DNA of 64,000 nt from Desulfosarcina widdelii (lineage in GTDB: Bacteria > Desulfobacterota > Desulfobacteria > Desulfobacterales > Desulfosarcinaceae). The notes under the pieces are model-generated. The model made no database searches, had not been told where the DNA came from, and saw only the letters and a list, made by a program, of their open reading frames with translations. This document shows positions 27,514 to 36,469 of this stretch, in pieces. The position numbers and the translations under genes are program-made. The DNA lies in assembly GCF_009688965.1 (NCBI RefSeq), contig NZ_AP021875.1, positions 3,162,001 through 3,226,000 of the forward strand, read 5' to 3'. Within the stretch, counting starts at the first letter, position 1, and every line of letters begins with the position of its first letter.

Positions 27514-28068
27514 ATGGAACAGTGGCTTGAAGCACTCTTTAAAACCGCAGATCCCCAGATAACCCGTCTGTTTCTTCTCACAAGGGACCCGGTGATCAAT
27601 TTCTTCATTGGCTCGTTCCTGCTGGCTTTTGGGTGCGTAGTGGTCGGCGAGATAACCCTTTTGCTGGCCATCCGCTGGAACCGCAACCATATTGAGGGAC
27701 TTAAAAAGGAAATCCGGAACAAGGAGAAGCTCAGCATACAGGCCTACGAAATGGGGGATCGCGACAGCTACCGGGCGCTTAACAAGGACGCCAACGATGC
27801 TTGGGGACGCCATTTTTTCACCATGACGGCCTACTCGGCCGGGGTGCTCTGGCCGGTTCCCTTTGCCCTTGGCTGGTTCCAGATACACTACGGGCAAGTC
27901 CGTTTCCTACTGGCATTCCCGTTTTCTCTGATCTTCGGCGAGACCGTAGGCTTCGCTTTCAGTTTCATTCCCGTCTATATTCTCTGCCGCATCCTCTTTC
28001 GCTATTTGCACCCCTGGTTGCCCTACTTCAAGGAGATTCACGGCGGGTTGGAAGCAAGTCGTTCCTGA
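27514..28068 (+). CDS. Membrane protein, possibly DUF106/EMC3-like (Oxa1 superfamily)
   Basis: About 184 aa with about three membrane segments (35-60, 105-125, 130-160). Between the first two is a charged helical pair (GLKKEIRNKEKLSIQAYEMG), followed by a segment ending in WGRHFFTMTAYSAG. This order, one span then a coiled cytosolic hairpin then Met-containing spans, is that of EMC3/TMCO1 (DUF106) insertases, but the similarity is from pattern alone. No strong ribosome site was seen; the ATG at 27463 lies upstream of a strong hairpin and is disfavoured. Confidence 0.55.
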   Translation: MEQWLEALFKTADPQITRLFLLTRDPVINFFIGSFLLAFGCVVVGEITLLLAIRWNRNHIEGLKKEIRNKEKLSIQAYEMGDRDSYRALNKDANDAWGRHFFTMTAYSAGVLWPVPFALGWFQIHYGQVRFLLAFPFSLIFGETVGFAFSFIPVYILCRILFRYLHPWLPYFKEIHGGLEASRS

Positions 28069-28202
28069 CCGGCATTTCGACCCTCCACACCGCTAAAACG
28101 AAGAAGGACATTCTGGGAAGCAGGCTTTTCCCACCCTGCACAACGGTCGATGGCGGAGCTTGAAGTGCACTTTGGAAAAGAATAGCTGTTGTTCGATTTT
28201 TA

Positions 28203-28255
28203 TTTCAAGTGGCCTCGGGTTTCACTTGAAATCATCCTCGGCGGATGATTATCAT
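28203..28255. promoter_or_regulatory. Inverted repeats and Fur-like palindrome upstream of the DUF2179 gene
   Basis: Three palindromes follow each other: TTTCAAGTG (28203-28211) with CACTTGAAA (28223-28231), ATCATCC (28231-28237) with GGATGAT (28243-28249), and ATGAT-T-ATCAT (28245-28255), which resembles a Fur-box core. They lie 110-160 bases before the ATG at 28366. A hairpin TGGGAA/TTCCCA at 28114-28133 after the previous gene may be a terminator. The rest of 28069-28365 holds nothing I can name. Confidence 0.35.
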
Positions 28256-28365
28256 TGAGTGCTTCTGTAGGTTGATTGGGGTGACTTCTACGAGGACGGT
28301 TGCACGCCATCGGCATGGCAGTTCTTCGAGCAATTATTATTATCCAATCGGTACATTAGAAAATC

Positions 28366-28929
28366 ATGTTTGACACACAGGTCTTGTTGACAGGCGCTTT
28401 GGTCTTCCTGGCTCGTATCTGCGACGTTTCCATCGGCACCATTCGAACCATCGTAACGGTACAGGGAAGAACGGCCATCGCCTTCGTACTGGCGATTTTC
28501 GAAATCACCATCTGGGTGACCGTAGCAGGAACGGTAATCAATCAGATCAAGGATCAACCGCTGCTGGTGGTTTTTTACGCATTTGGCTACGCTACCGGTA
28601 ACGTATTGGGGATTCATGTCGAGCGAAAACTGGCCTTCGGCACCACCATTCTTAGAGTCATTACCCGCACGGCAGGCGAAAAAATGGCTGCCCATTTAAG
28701 AGAGAAGGGTCAACCGGTCACCATTTTTAATGGCGAAGGGATGCAGGGGCCGGTTCACGAGCTGTACATTGCCTGCCGGCGTAGGGATTTGAAGTGGATA
28801 CTGCCCGAGGTTCAAAAAATCGATCCGAAACTGTTCTACGTTATCGAGCAGGCCCGGGACATGAGCAAGGTGCTCAAGCCGGTATACACGCCTGTCGGTG
28901 GATGGCGCAGCGTAGGTAAACGTAAATAG
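28366..28929 (+). CDS. DUF5698/DUF2179 (UPF0316) membrane protein
   Basis: 187 aa. Three membrane helices (about 8-75; FLARICDVSIGTIRTI is the DUF5698 signature) are followed by a C-terminal DUF2179 domain (about 95-170; TIFNGEGMQGPVHELYIACRR). It matches UPF0316 proteins in length and order. Function is unknown. 38 bases separate it from the diadenylate cyclase gene, so co-transcription is likely, and a link to c-di-AMP or ion balance can be suspected. Confidence 0.85.
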   Translation: MFDTQVLLTGALVFLARICDVSIGTIRTIVTVQGRTAIAFVLAIFEITIWVTVAGTVINQIKDQPLLVVFYAFGYATGNVLGIHVERKLAFGTTILRVITRTAGEKMAAHLREKGQPVTIFNGEGMQGPVHELYIACRRRDLKWILPEVQKIDPKLFYVIEQARDMSKVLKPVYTPVGGWRSVGKRK

Positions 28930-28967
28930 AAAGCATTACTCCTTGAGCTGCCGAAAGAGGATTGGCG

Positions 28968-30398
28968 ATGGAGATTATCAAAGAATTGGCGACGTGGCGG
29001 GCGGCGGTGGACATCCTGCTGATTACTGCAGGGTTGTTTTTTCTCTACAGGACATTGCTGCGTTTGGGTACCTGGGCCATCTTTACCGGCATACTGCTGG
29101 CCACGGCCGTTTTCTTCGTAGCCAATTTTCTCGATCTGAAGGGCATCGAATGGATCTACTCCAACCTTAGCCATGTGGCGCTCATCGCCCTGATCGTAAT
29201 TTTTCAGCCGGAACTGAGAAAGATCTTCGAAAGGGCCGCTTCGGTCACCCGCCAGGAAATCCAAAAAAATGAGGAGGGGCTGGCAGCCATGGTGGCACAC
29301 TCCCTGTTCAAGCTGGCCGAGCAGAAACGGGGTGCCATCGTGGTTTTTCCCGGACGGGAATCGGTCGGCGAATGGCTTTCCGGCGGATTCCGACTGGATG
29401 CCAGGCCCAGCCCGCCGCTGCTCATGAGCATTTTCGATCCCAACTCCCCCGGACACGACGGGGCCTTGATCGTATTTAAAGGCATGTTCACCCGCTTCGG
29501 CGTACGTCTTCCCGTTTCCGAAAGCAGGCGGTTGGCGGAAGACTATGGCACCCGTCACCATGCTGCCATGGGGCTGGCAGAGCGTACCGATGCCCTGGCA
29601 CTGGTGGTTTCCGAAGAACGGGGCAAGCTGTCCATTTTCAGCGACGGACAGATCCGACCGGGGAAAACTCCGGATGCCGTCGAGGAGGCCATCGTTGCCC
29701 ACTGGACAAAAACTTCTGAATCGGCCATGGAAATGCCTGGAAAGGGGCGATGGTGGGCGGCCATGGTTCAGTTGCTGCCCAGTTTCATCGTGGCGGTTCT
29801 ATTCTGGATGTCCATTACCGTCTCGCAAGGGGAGGTGTTGGAAAAAAGCTTCAATGTCCCTGTTGAGTATACGCTGACATCACCGGATCTGGTCCTGGTC
29901 GGCGACAAACCCAACGAGGTTCGTCTCCATCTGGCAGGACCCCGCATCAATCTTGACGGGTTGAGCCCCTCCCAGTTCAGCGTTAAAATCGATTTGTCCA
30001 ATGCCGTACCCGGAAAACAATCCTTTCTGATCACGGAAGCGAACCTGCGGCTGCCCAGGAAAATCAGACTGCTCGATGTGACGCCGCCCAACGTGGAGCT
30101 GACCCTGGCTGAAATCGTCAAGCGGGAATTGGCCATCAAGCCGCAGCTGGTAGGCCGGCTGCCGGACAATATGGCAATTTCAACCCTGACCGTGAAACCG
30201 GATAAGTTGAATGCCCTGCTGCCGTCCATGCAGGGTAAAGGGCAGGTGTCGAACCTGACGACCACCCCCATTTACCTGGAAAACATTCGTGAAACGACCA
30301 CCTTGTTCTGCAAAATCATCGCCCCACCGGCCATTCAACCGCTGGACAGGCGGTGGCCCGACGTGGAAGTGGTCGTTGAGGTGAAATCCAAAAACTAA
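28968..30398 (+). CDS. CdaA-type diadenylate cyclase fused to YbbR (CdaR) domains
   Basis: About 476 aa. Three N-terminal membrane helices, a DisA_N/DAC domain (about 100-245), one further span (about 255-272), then YbbR-like repeats to the C-terminus. The DAC motif GHDGA is intact. The second motif reads TRHHAA where cyclases normally have RHR, so one ATP-phosphate contact is changed. In Firmicutes CdaA and CdaR are separate membrane partners; here they form one chain. It would make c-di-AMP, which controls K+ uptake, osmotic balance and wall stress. The MscS gene follows after 50 bases. A TTG at 28962 is an alternative start. Confidence 0.9.
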   Translation: MEIIKELATWRAAVDILLITAGLFFLYRTLLRLGTWAIFTGILLATAVFFVANFLDLKGIEWIYSNLSHVALIALIVIFQPELRKIFERAASVTRQEIQKNEEGLAAMVAHSLFKLAEQKRGAIVVFPGRESVGEWLSGGFRLDARPSPPLLMSIFDPNSPGHDGALIVFKGMFTRFGVRLPVSESRRLAEDYGTRHHAAMGLAERTDALALVVSEERGKLSIFSDGQIRPGKTPDAVEEAIVAHWTKTSESAMEMPGKGRWWAAMVQLLPSFIVAVLFWMSITVSQGEVLEKSFNVPVEYTLTSPDLVLVGDKPNEVRLHLAGPRINLDGLSPSQFSVKIDLSNAVPGKQSFLITEANLRLPRKIRLLDVTPPNVELTLAEIVKRELAIKPQLVGRLPDNMAISTLTVKPDKLNALLPSMQGKGQVSNLTTTPIYLENIRETTTLFCKIIAPPAIQPLDRRWPDVEVVVEVKSKN

Positions 30399-30448
30399 CC
30401 CATGCGCCCGTTAAAAAATTCATAGAACCCGGAGGTGAAACAGCTCCA

Positions 30449-31318
30449 ATGACCTGGACCACGTTGGTATTCGAAACCCCGTTTGTCACCCGCCTGCTGA
30501 GCACGCTGGTACTCATCGGGATCATCCTCGGCGTCCGATCGATGCTTCTGCGCCGGCTTGCCTCGCGGCAGGATGTGGATGCCACCACCCGACGGCGGTG
30601 GATTGTTACCACCCGCAACACCGTTTTCTTGATTATCCTTGGCATCGTGGTGGTCATCTGGCTGGAGCAACTGCGTGCCGTGGCCGCCACGGTCGTGGTG
30701 ATCGCCGCCGCCATCGTCGTCGCCACGAAGGAGTTTCTGCTGAACATCATCGGATACTTCCACCAACGCAGTGCCAAGTTCGTAACTGTCGGCGACCGCA
30801 TCGAGGTCGACGGCATCCGTGGAGACGTTATCGATCTGGATCTGCTGGGCATGACCCTGATGGAGATCGGTTCGGGGGAGAAAACCAACCAGTACACGGG
30901 ATTGACCATTTATGTCCCCAACGCCAAAATGCTTTCTGCTACCGTTAAAAACGAAACCCGGTTGTGGGGCGATTATGTGTTTCATCTGGTAACGATTCCG
31001 GTGGAAGGCCTTCAGGGGTGGGAGGCGTCCGAACAGGCCCTGCTTCAGGCGGCGAACAAAGTTTGCGCCCCTTATCTGGAAAAGGCCCAGGAATCGATGA
31101 CATCGTTGTCCCAACATCACAGCCTGGAGGCGCCTTCCGTTAATCCCCGGGTGAATGTACAGATGGCAGCGACGGACAAAATCAACCTGATTTTACGGAT
31201 GCCGGTACCCACACGGCATCGCGGACGTTTGGAACAGGAGGTCACCCGTCATTATTTAAAGATTCTAACCGATATGCAGCAATCAAACGCAATGCCGGAC
31301 GGTTTGGGAAAAGCATGA
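30449..31318 (+). CDS. MscS-family mechanosensitive channel
   Basis: 289 aa with three membrane helices (12-35, 50-72, 75-95), a pore helix rich in Ala and Val (VVVIAAAIVVATKEFLLNI) and the MscS beta domain (VTVGDRIEVDGIRGDVIDLD). It ends in the alpha/beta region without a C-terminal extension. GGAGG lies 13 bases upstream. Lying directly after a c-di-AMP synthase it is a natural osmotic-response partner. The pore helix is less glycine-rich than in classical MscS, so gating may differ. Confidence 0.87.
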   Translation: MTWTTLVFETPFVTRLLSTLVLIGIILGVRSMLLRRLASRQDVDATTRRRWIVTTRNTVFLIILGIVVVIWLEQLRAVAATVVVIAAAIVVATKEFLLNIIGYFHQRSAKFVTVGDRIEVDGIRGDVIDLDLLGMTLMEIGSGEKTNQYTGLTIYVPNAKMLSATVKNETRLWGDYVFHLVTIPVEGLQGWEASEQALLQAANKVCAPYLEKAQESMTSLSQHHSLEAPSVNPRVNVQMAATDKINLILRMPVPTRHRGRLEQEVTRHYLKILTDMQQSNAMPDGLGKA

Positions 31319-31556
31319 CAAGAAATCTGCGCAAAAATTGATTTATTAAACCAGACAGGTTTCAGGAACTAACCGAAAAGCATTATAATCTGACAAGTTA
31401 TTGCGGAATCGAAAAACAGTTACATCTCACCTGGAAATTTAACGGATCATGTCTATCAAAGCATCACGTGCTCTTTGCTTCGGTTGATTTGTTGAAAGGA
31501 GTCAAGCCGGAGAACAAATTGTTGCACCAGACTTCAAACGAGCGAAAGGATATCCA

Positions 31557-32582
31557 ATGGCGCCTAGCATACCCGGAGGTCTGCTGACGACTGCAATGGC
31601 CGTGATGCCGCACACGGAAGTTGACCGGGCTCTCGAAACGGCCCTGTCCCTGGACATCCCTTTCTGGCCCCAGTTGCCCAACTACAGCTACTACGAAGAT
31701 ATGTATGTCCAGGCGGCCGAGCACTTTCCGGGCATCGTACTGGACATCGAAAAGCGGACCCTGCGTTTTTCCATGGACAAGTTTGCCGAGGAACTGGAAG
31801 AGACGCTGCTTCGATTCGACGACCCAACCCTTTTTGATGTCAGTGAAACCTATTCTGCGGTCTATCAACGTTTCCTGTCATTGGATCTTTCGGACCGGCC
31901 CGCCATTCGCGGCCAATTGGAAGGCCCCATCAGCTTCGGCTTCAATATCTTGGATCAGGATGAGCGACCCATTATTTTCGACGACACCGTCAGGCCGTTC
32001 ATGCTCGAATTCATGGCCAAACGGTTGAACGTTCAACTGGCTCGGCTTAAACAGCGCAATGCCAATGCCTTCATGTTCGTGGACGAACCGGGGCTGCAAT
32101 TCCTGTTTTCCGCCATAGCCGGGTATGGAGACATGAAGGCCAAGGGAGACCTGGATCAATTTTTCGCTCAGGTGGATCGACCGCGGGGCATTCATTTGTG
32201 CGGCAACCCGGACTGGGACTTTCTGTTGAGCCTGGATTTGGATGTGCTTTCCCTGGATGTCTACGCCAATGCCGAGATTTTCGCATCTTACGCGGCATCC
32301 ATAAAAAAATTTCTGGATCGCGGTGGCGTGATTGTCTGGGGGATCGTTCCCACGGGATTCGAGACCTTTCAAAAAGAAGACATGCAATCCATGATGGAAC
32401 GACTGGAAAATATCTGGCGCGTCTTGTGGCGCAAAGGGATAGATAAAGAGCAAATGATTGCCAACAGCCTGCTTTCACCGGCTACGTGCTGTCTGGTCAA
32501 CCCGGACAAAGAACGCACGGTTGAAAGAGCCTTTACTGCCGTGAAACAGATGTCGGATCGGTTGCGGGTTAAATACCAATAA
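31557..32582 (+). CDS. Core-MetE/UROD-superfamily methyltransferase-like protein
   Basis: 341 aa, TIM-barrel resembling the C-terminal half of cobalamin-independent methionine synthase. Candidate zinc ligands are His and Cys in HLCGNPDW and a Cys in SPATCCLVN. The N-terminal homocysteine-binding half of MetE is absent, as in the short archaeal and Dehalococcoides-type core enzymes, whose methyl donor is usually a corrinoid protein. The Hcp gene follows after only 24 bases. AAAGGA lies upstream of the ATG. The 238 bases before it include a TATAAT box near 31385. The exact substrate is unknown. Confidence 0.75.
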   Translation: MAPSIPGGLLTTAMAVMPHTEVDRALETALSLDIPFWPQLPNYSYYEDMYVQAAEHFPGIVLDIEKRTLRFSMDKFAEELEETLLRFDDPTLFDVSETYSAVYQRFLSLDLSDRPAIRGQLEGPISFGFNILDQDERPIIFDDTVRPFMLEFMAKRLNVQLARLKQRNANAFMFVDEPGLQFLFSAIAGYGDMKAKGDLDQFFAQVDRPRGIHLCGNPDWDFLLSLDLDVLSLDVYANAEIFASYAASIKKFLDRGGVIVWGIVPTGFETFQKEDMQSMMERLENIWRVLWRKGIDKEQMIANSLLSPATCCLVNPDKERTVERAFTAVKQMSDRLRVKYQ

Positions 32583-32606
32583 CCATCTAAACCAAGGAGG
32601 GATCCC

Positions 32607-34253
32607 ATGTTTTGCTTTCAATGTCAGGAGACGGCTAAAAACCAGGGATGCACCGTAAGGGGCGTGTGCGGCAAACCGGAAGAGACCGCCGATCTTCAGG
32701 ATCTGCTCATTTATGTGTGCAAGGGTATTTCGGTGTACGGGGAAAAGTTGAAGGAAAAGGGTACGGTGGACAAAACCGCCGGTCGCTTCATCTGTGAAGC
32801 CCTCTTCACCACCATTACCAATGTGGCTTGGAACGATGACGTGATCATCGATCGAATCAAGCAAGCGCTCAAAGTTCGGGATACGGTCAAAGAAAAGCTT
32901 GGCACTGATTTTCCCGGTGCGCTTCCGGATTGCGCCACCTGGACCGCGACCGACAAACAGGCGATTATCGACAAGGCTCTGTCCGATCCGCTGCGTATAA
33001 CAGCCACCCAAAACGAAGATGTGCGCTCATTGCAGCAGATGCTGGTCATCGGATGCAAAGGCATCGCCGCCTATGCCGATCATGCTGCGATTCTCGGCCA
33101 TGAAAAGGACGACATCTATGGCTTTCTGATGGAAGCCCTGGCGTCCACGACCAGGGAACTGTCAACGGACGAGATGATCGCCATGGTGATGAAGGCTGGA
33201 GAGTGCGCCGTCAACACAATGGCCCTGCTGGACGAAGCCAATACCAAAACCTACGGCAATCCTGAAATTACAGAGGTGAACATCGGTGTGGGCAAAAACC
33301 CCGGCATCCTGATTTCCGGCCATGACCTGAAAGACATGGAGGAACTTCTCAAACAGACCGAGGGAACGGGTGTGGATGCTTACACCCATGGCGAAATGCT
33401 GCCGGCCAATTACTACCCGGCCTTTAAGAAATACGGACACTTCGTGGGCAACTACGGTGGGTCGTGGTGGCATCAGAACAAAGATTTCGAATCCTTCAAC
33501 GGCGCTATTGTTCTCACCACCAACTGCCTGATCCCAATTAAAAAGGACAACAACTATCTGGACAGGCTCTTTACCACCGGCGTGGTCAACTATCCGGGAG
33601 CCAAGCACATTCCCAACAGGCCGGCGGGCGGGACGAAAGATTTTTCCGCAGTCATTGAGCTGGCCAAACAGTGCGCGCCGCCGCAAGAAATCGAGTCCGG
33701 CAAGATCGTGGGCGGTTTCGCGCATCACCAGGTTTTGGCCCTGGCCGACAAAGTGATCGAGGCCGTCAAATCAGGCGCCATCAAGCGGTTTGTGGTCATG
33801 GCCGGCTGCGACGGACGCCAGAAAGCCCGTAGCTACTTTACCGAGGTAGCCAAAAACCTGCCCAAGGATACCGTGATTCTCACGGCAGGTTGCGCCAAGT
33901 ACCGCTACAACAAGTTGAAGCTTGGCGAAATCGGCGGCATACACCGCGTTCTGGATGCCGGCCAGTGCAACGATTCATATTCCCTGGCCGTAATCGCGTT
34001 GAAACTCAAAGAGGCTTTCGGGTTGGACGACATCAATGATCTTCCCGTTTCTTACGACATCGCCTGGTACGAGCAAAAGGCCGTGGCGGTGCTGCTGGCC
34101 CTGCTGGCCCTCGGTGTCAAGGGGATTCGCCTTGGACCGACCTTGCCGGGATTCCTGTCTCCCAACGTGGCCAAGGTATTGGTGGAAAAGTTCAATATCA
34201 AACCCATCGGCACCGTCGAGGAAGATATTGCGGCGATGATGGCTGGCAATTAA
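32607..34253 (+). CDS. hcp: Hybrid cluster protein (class I, Hcp)
   Basis: 548 aa, full length. The N-terminal cysteines C3, C6, C15 and C21 (C-x2-C-x8-C-x5-C) bind the cubane cluster and mark the class I form of strict anaerobes such as Desulfovibrio. Later Cys/His/Glu ligands of the hybrid cluster are visible ([39 protein letters not shown]). Hcp reduces nitric oxide to N2O and also hydroxylamine, and protects against nitrosative stress. It is convergent with the DUF389 gene, only nine bases apart, with no clear terminator. Confidence 0.97.
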   Translation: MFCFQCQETAKNQGCTVRGVCGKPEETADLQDLLIYVCKGISVYGEKLKEKGTVDKTAGRFICEALFTTITNVAWNDDVIIDRIKQALKVRDTVKEKLGTDFPGALPDCATWTATDKQAIIDKALSDPLRITATQNEDVRSLQQMLVIGCKGIAAYADHAAILGHEKDDIYGFLMEALASTTRELSTDEMIAMVMKAGECAVNTMALLDEANTKTYGNPEITEVNIGVGKNPGILISGHDLKDMEELLKQTEGTGVDAYTHGEMLPANYYPAFKKYGHFVGNYGGSWWHQNKDFESFNGAIVLTTNCLIPIKKDNNYLDRLFTTGVVNYPGAKHIPNRPAGGTKDFSAVIELAKQCAPPQEIESGKIVGGFAHHQVLALADKVIEAVKSGAIKRFVVMAGCDGRQKARSYFTEVAKNLPKDTVILTAGCAKYRYNKLKLGEIGGIHRVLDAGQCNDSYSLAVIALKLKEAFGLDDINDLPVSYDIAWYEQKAVAVLLALLALGVKGIRLGPTLPGFLSPNVAKVLVEKFNIKPIGTVEEDIAAMMAGN

Positions 34254-34262
34254 AATTGCTTT

Positions 34263-36113
34263 TTACTCCGTTTTAACGCCGGCTTTCTGGAGGGTGTAGA
34301 TTTTAAGGTGAGCCTCCATCCCGATGGTTTCCTTGACGATCTGCCGCAGGTCGGTCCGAAGTTCAGGCGGTACCGGACCTTCGGCGGCAAGCAGAATGCC
34401 GACGACGATGCCCTTTTCGAGAACGGGAGACCGACCGCTTAGAATGAGTTCGAGACCGGGCTCCTGTTCGATGCGATATCTCAGCGCATCGTGCAGCACC
34501 GTTGAAAGCGGATAGGCCATGGGCCTCGTCGGCCCCTCCATGATTTTGGCCGCCGACCGGTGAAACAGCGGTGCGCTGAGCAACACGGCCGCCAGCGACA
34601 GCACCAATATCGACCGACGTGCCCACAAGGCCGGCCCGATACCGAGCCGAATCCCCTGAATGCCCAGTACCCGGAAGGTGGCGGCGGCCCCCAAAGTAAT
34701 GGCCACCAGGTTGGTCACGTGCAAAATGGCCGCACCTTCGAATACGCGCCACGCCCCCCGGCTGAGACCGATTCCGGCAGTTGCCAGCGGCGGCACCAGG
34801 GCGGCTGCGATGGCCACACCGGCTAAGGTTCCCGCCAGGCCCGGCCGGGCAAATGCATAGGCCGCCGCTGCACCGGAAAGAAACGCGACAAGCATATCCC
34901 GCACTTCGGGTCCGGTGCGAGCCATGATCTCCGCCGTGAAATCCTCATTGGGATTCAAGAATCCGATCAGCACGGACAAGGCAAACCCGAATAAGATACC
35001 CAGAGCAATGCTGCGGATGGAAAACCTGAATAGCCTTATGTTGCCCTGGACCAATGCAAAGCCGGCCCCGATCAGGGGGCTCATCAATGGCGCCACCAGC
35101 ATGGCGCCGATGACTACGGCACCGGAGTTCTGCAAAAGGCCCAAAGCGGCAATAGCGGTGGCCATGGCCATCATGATCAGAAAATCGGGATTAAAACGGG
35201 CTCCGGCCAGCAGTTGATCGAAAACCCGCACGCGTTCAGTGGAATTGAGTCTCGGCAGATATCTGGCCAACCACTCCATCAGGGCGGTAACCCGTTCCTT
35301 CCGGGCGGGGCTGTAAACCAGGAGGGTGCCCCTGGCTTCAGTCTCTGTTTCGCTCTCCCGGCGGATATGATGAAACCGGTGCAGGACCTGTGCGCTGGAC
35401 GCTGTAATCAGCATGGTGTCTTCAGGGTGCAATGCCCGCACCAGTCCCTGCATTGTATCAGGCGCCACGACGACGTCCGGTACGAATTTGTCGGACATGC
35501 CCATTCCGATTTCGCGCAGTTTCAGTTCCAGTTCCTTGCGGGCGGTGGCCCGGGCATCGGCCCCGAACGCCGGTCCTACCAGCAAGGGGACAACCGTACC
35601 GCCCTGTTGCGCCAAATCCAGCGCAAAGGACAAAGAAGACTCACGCATCGAAGACCCCATGGGGACCAGTATGCGGCGCTTCTCTATGGGGCCCGAAGGA
35701 GCGGGGTCAACCAAAAGGGTTTCACACGGGGCAAAGCGAAACAGTCTTTCGGCGAAAGAGGCGTCTCCTGTGCCGTCTCCCATGCGGCCCTCGGTGCCGA
35801 TGATCAAAAAGTCGAAGGCATTGGTCTCGAGGGTTTCGAGCACCGCCGTAACCGGGTCGGGATGCCGCAGATAGGCGATGACGGCATCCTTCGGATCGCC
35901 GTCGGATGCATTCAACGCCTGGTGAACCGCCCGCAAAAGGCCCTCCCCGCTGATCAGTCGTTCCGGCGTCAATGGGGTCAAGGGTTGGATCGGGTGTCCC
36001 TTGAAACAGCACAAGATCGTCAATGGACCGAAACGGGAACTTGGCAGCCGGCCGGCCCAGTCGATCATCGCCCCGGCGTTTTCCGCATCAGTTAGCACCA
36101 TCAGACTTTTCAT
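34263..36113 (-). CDS. USP-DUF389 fusion membrane protein
   Basis: 616 aa. The N-terminal half (1-270) contains two universal-stress-like nucleotide-binding units (FLIIGTEGRMGDG and RILVPMGSSMRES). The middle (about 305-515) is the DUF389 domain with six or so membrane helices and the GAMLVAPLMSPLIGAGFALVQG signature. A soluble tail closes it. DUF389 proteins (TIGR00341-like) have no settled function, but fusion to nucleotide-sensing Usp domains suggests ligand-gated transport or signalling. It is the last gene of a minus-strand group after the 36122-36454 gene, eight bases apart. Confidence 0.85.
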   Translation of the reverse strand: MKSLMVLTDAENAGAMIDWAGRLPSSRFGPLTILCCFKGHPIQPLTPLTPERLISGEGLLRAVHQALNASDGDPKDAVIAYLRHPDPVTAVLETLETNAFDFLIIGTEGRMGDGTGDASFAERLFRFAPCETLLVDPAPSGPIEKRRILVPMGSSMRESSLSFALDLAQQGGTVVPLLVGPAFGADARATARKELELKLREIGMGMSDKFVPDVVVAPDTMQGLVRALHPEDTMLITASSAQVLHRFHHIRRESETETEARGTLLVYSPARKERVTALMEWLARYLPRLNSTERVRVFDQLLAGARFNPDFLIMMAMATAIAALGLLQNSGAVVIGAMLVAPLMSPLIGAGFALVQGNIRLFRFSIRSIALGILFGFALSVLIGFLNPNEDFTAEIMARTGPEVRDMLVAFLSGAAAAYAFARPGLAGTLAGVAIAAALVPPLATAGIGLSRGAWRVFEGAAILHVTNLVAITLGAAATFRVLGIQGIRLGIGPALWARRSILVLSLAAVLLSAPLFHRSAAKIMEGPTRPMAYPLSTVLHDALRYRIEQEPGLELILSGRSPVLEKGIVVGILLAAEGPVPPELRTDLRQIVKETIGMEAHLKIYTLQKAGVKTE

Positions 36114-36121
36114 AGGGTCAC

Positions 36122-36454
36122 TTATCCTTCAGGAGGACTGGCGATCTCCCTGGGGTTGTAAATCTCGATATCGCCCGTTCCGTAATACGGAATCGTTCCG
36201 TCCTCGTCGTCGACCACGGTGATATTGTATAACGCACCCGGCAAGCCCCCTTCAGCCTCTTTGCGAGTGGCCTGCCAGAGCTTCCAGGCATATCGCCAGG
36301 CCGTAACATCCGAATTCAGCATCGCATCCGTCATCGGAGGGGAGTACACCTGTTCGAATCCGGTTTCGTTCTGCCTGTGGAAGCGGACCCGATAGCCTTT
36401 GGGTTTACGAATCCAACCCTTTTCGATCACTTTCAGTCCTTCGACGATTTTCAT
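36122..36454 (-). CDS. Conserved hypothetical protein
   Basis: 110 aa, soluble, no signal peptide. It is basic at the N-terminus (KGWIRKPKGYRVRFHRQ), has a Trp-rich helix (TAWRYAWKLWQATRK) and ends in an acidic and Tyr-containing part (VVDDEDGTIPYYG). I do not recognise the family. GAGGAGAG precedes the ATG at 36454. It is packed between the MscS gene (15 bases) and the USP-DUF389 gene (8 bases), so it is surely co-transcribed and likely functions with them. Confidence 0.7.
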   Translation of the reverse strand: MKIVEGLKVIEKGWIRKPKGYRVRFHRQNETGFEQVYSPPMTDAMLNSDVTAWRYAWKLWQATRKEAEGGLPGALYNITVVDDEDGTIPYYGTGDIEIYNPREIASPPEG

Positions 36455-36469
36455 CGATCTCTCCTCATC

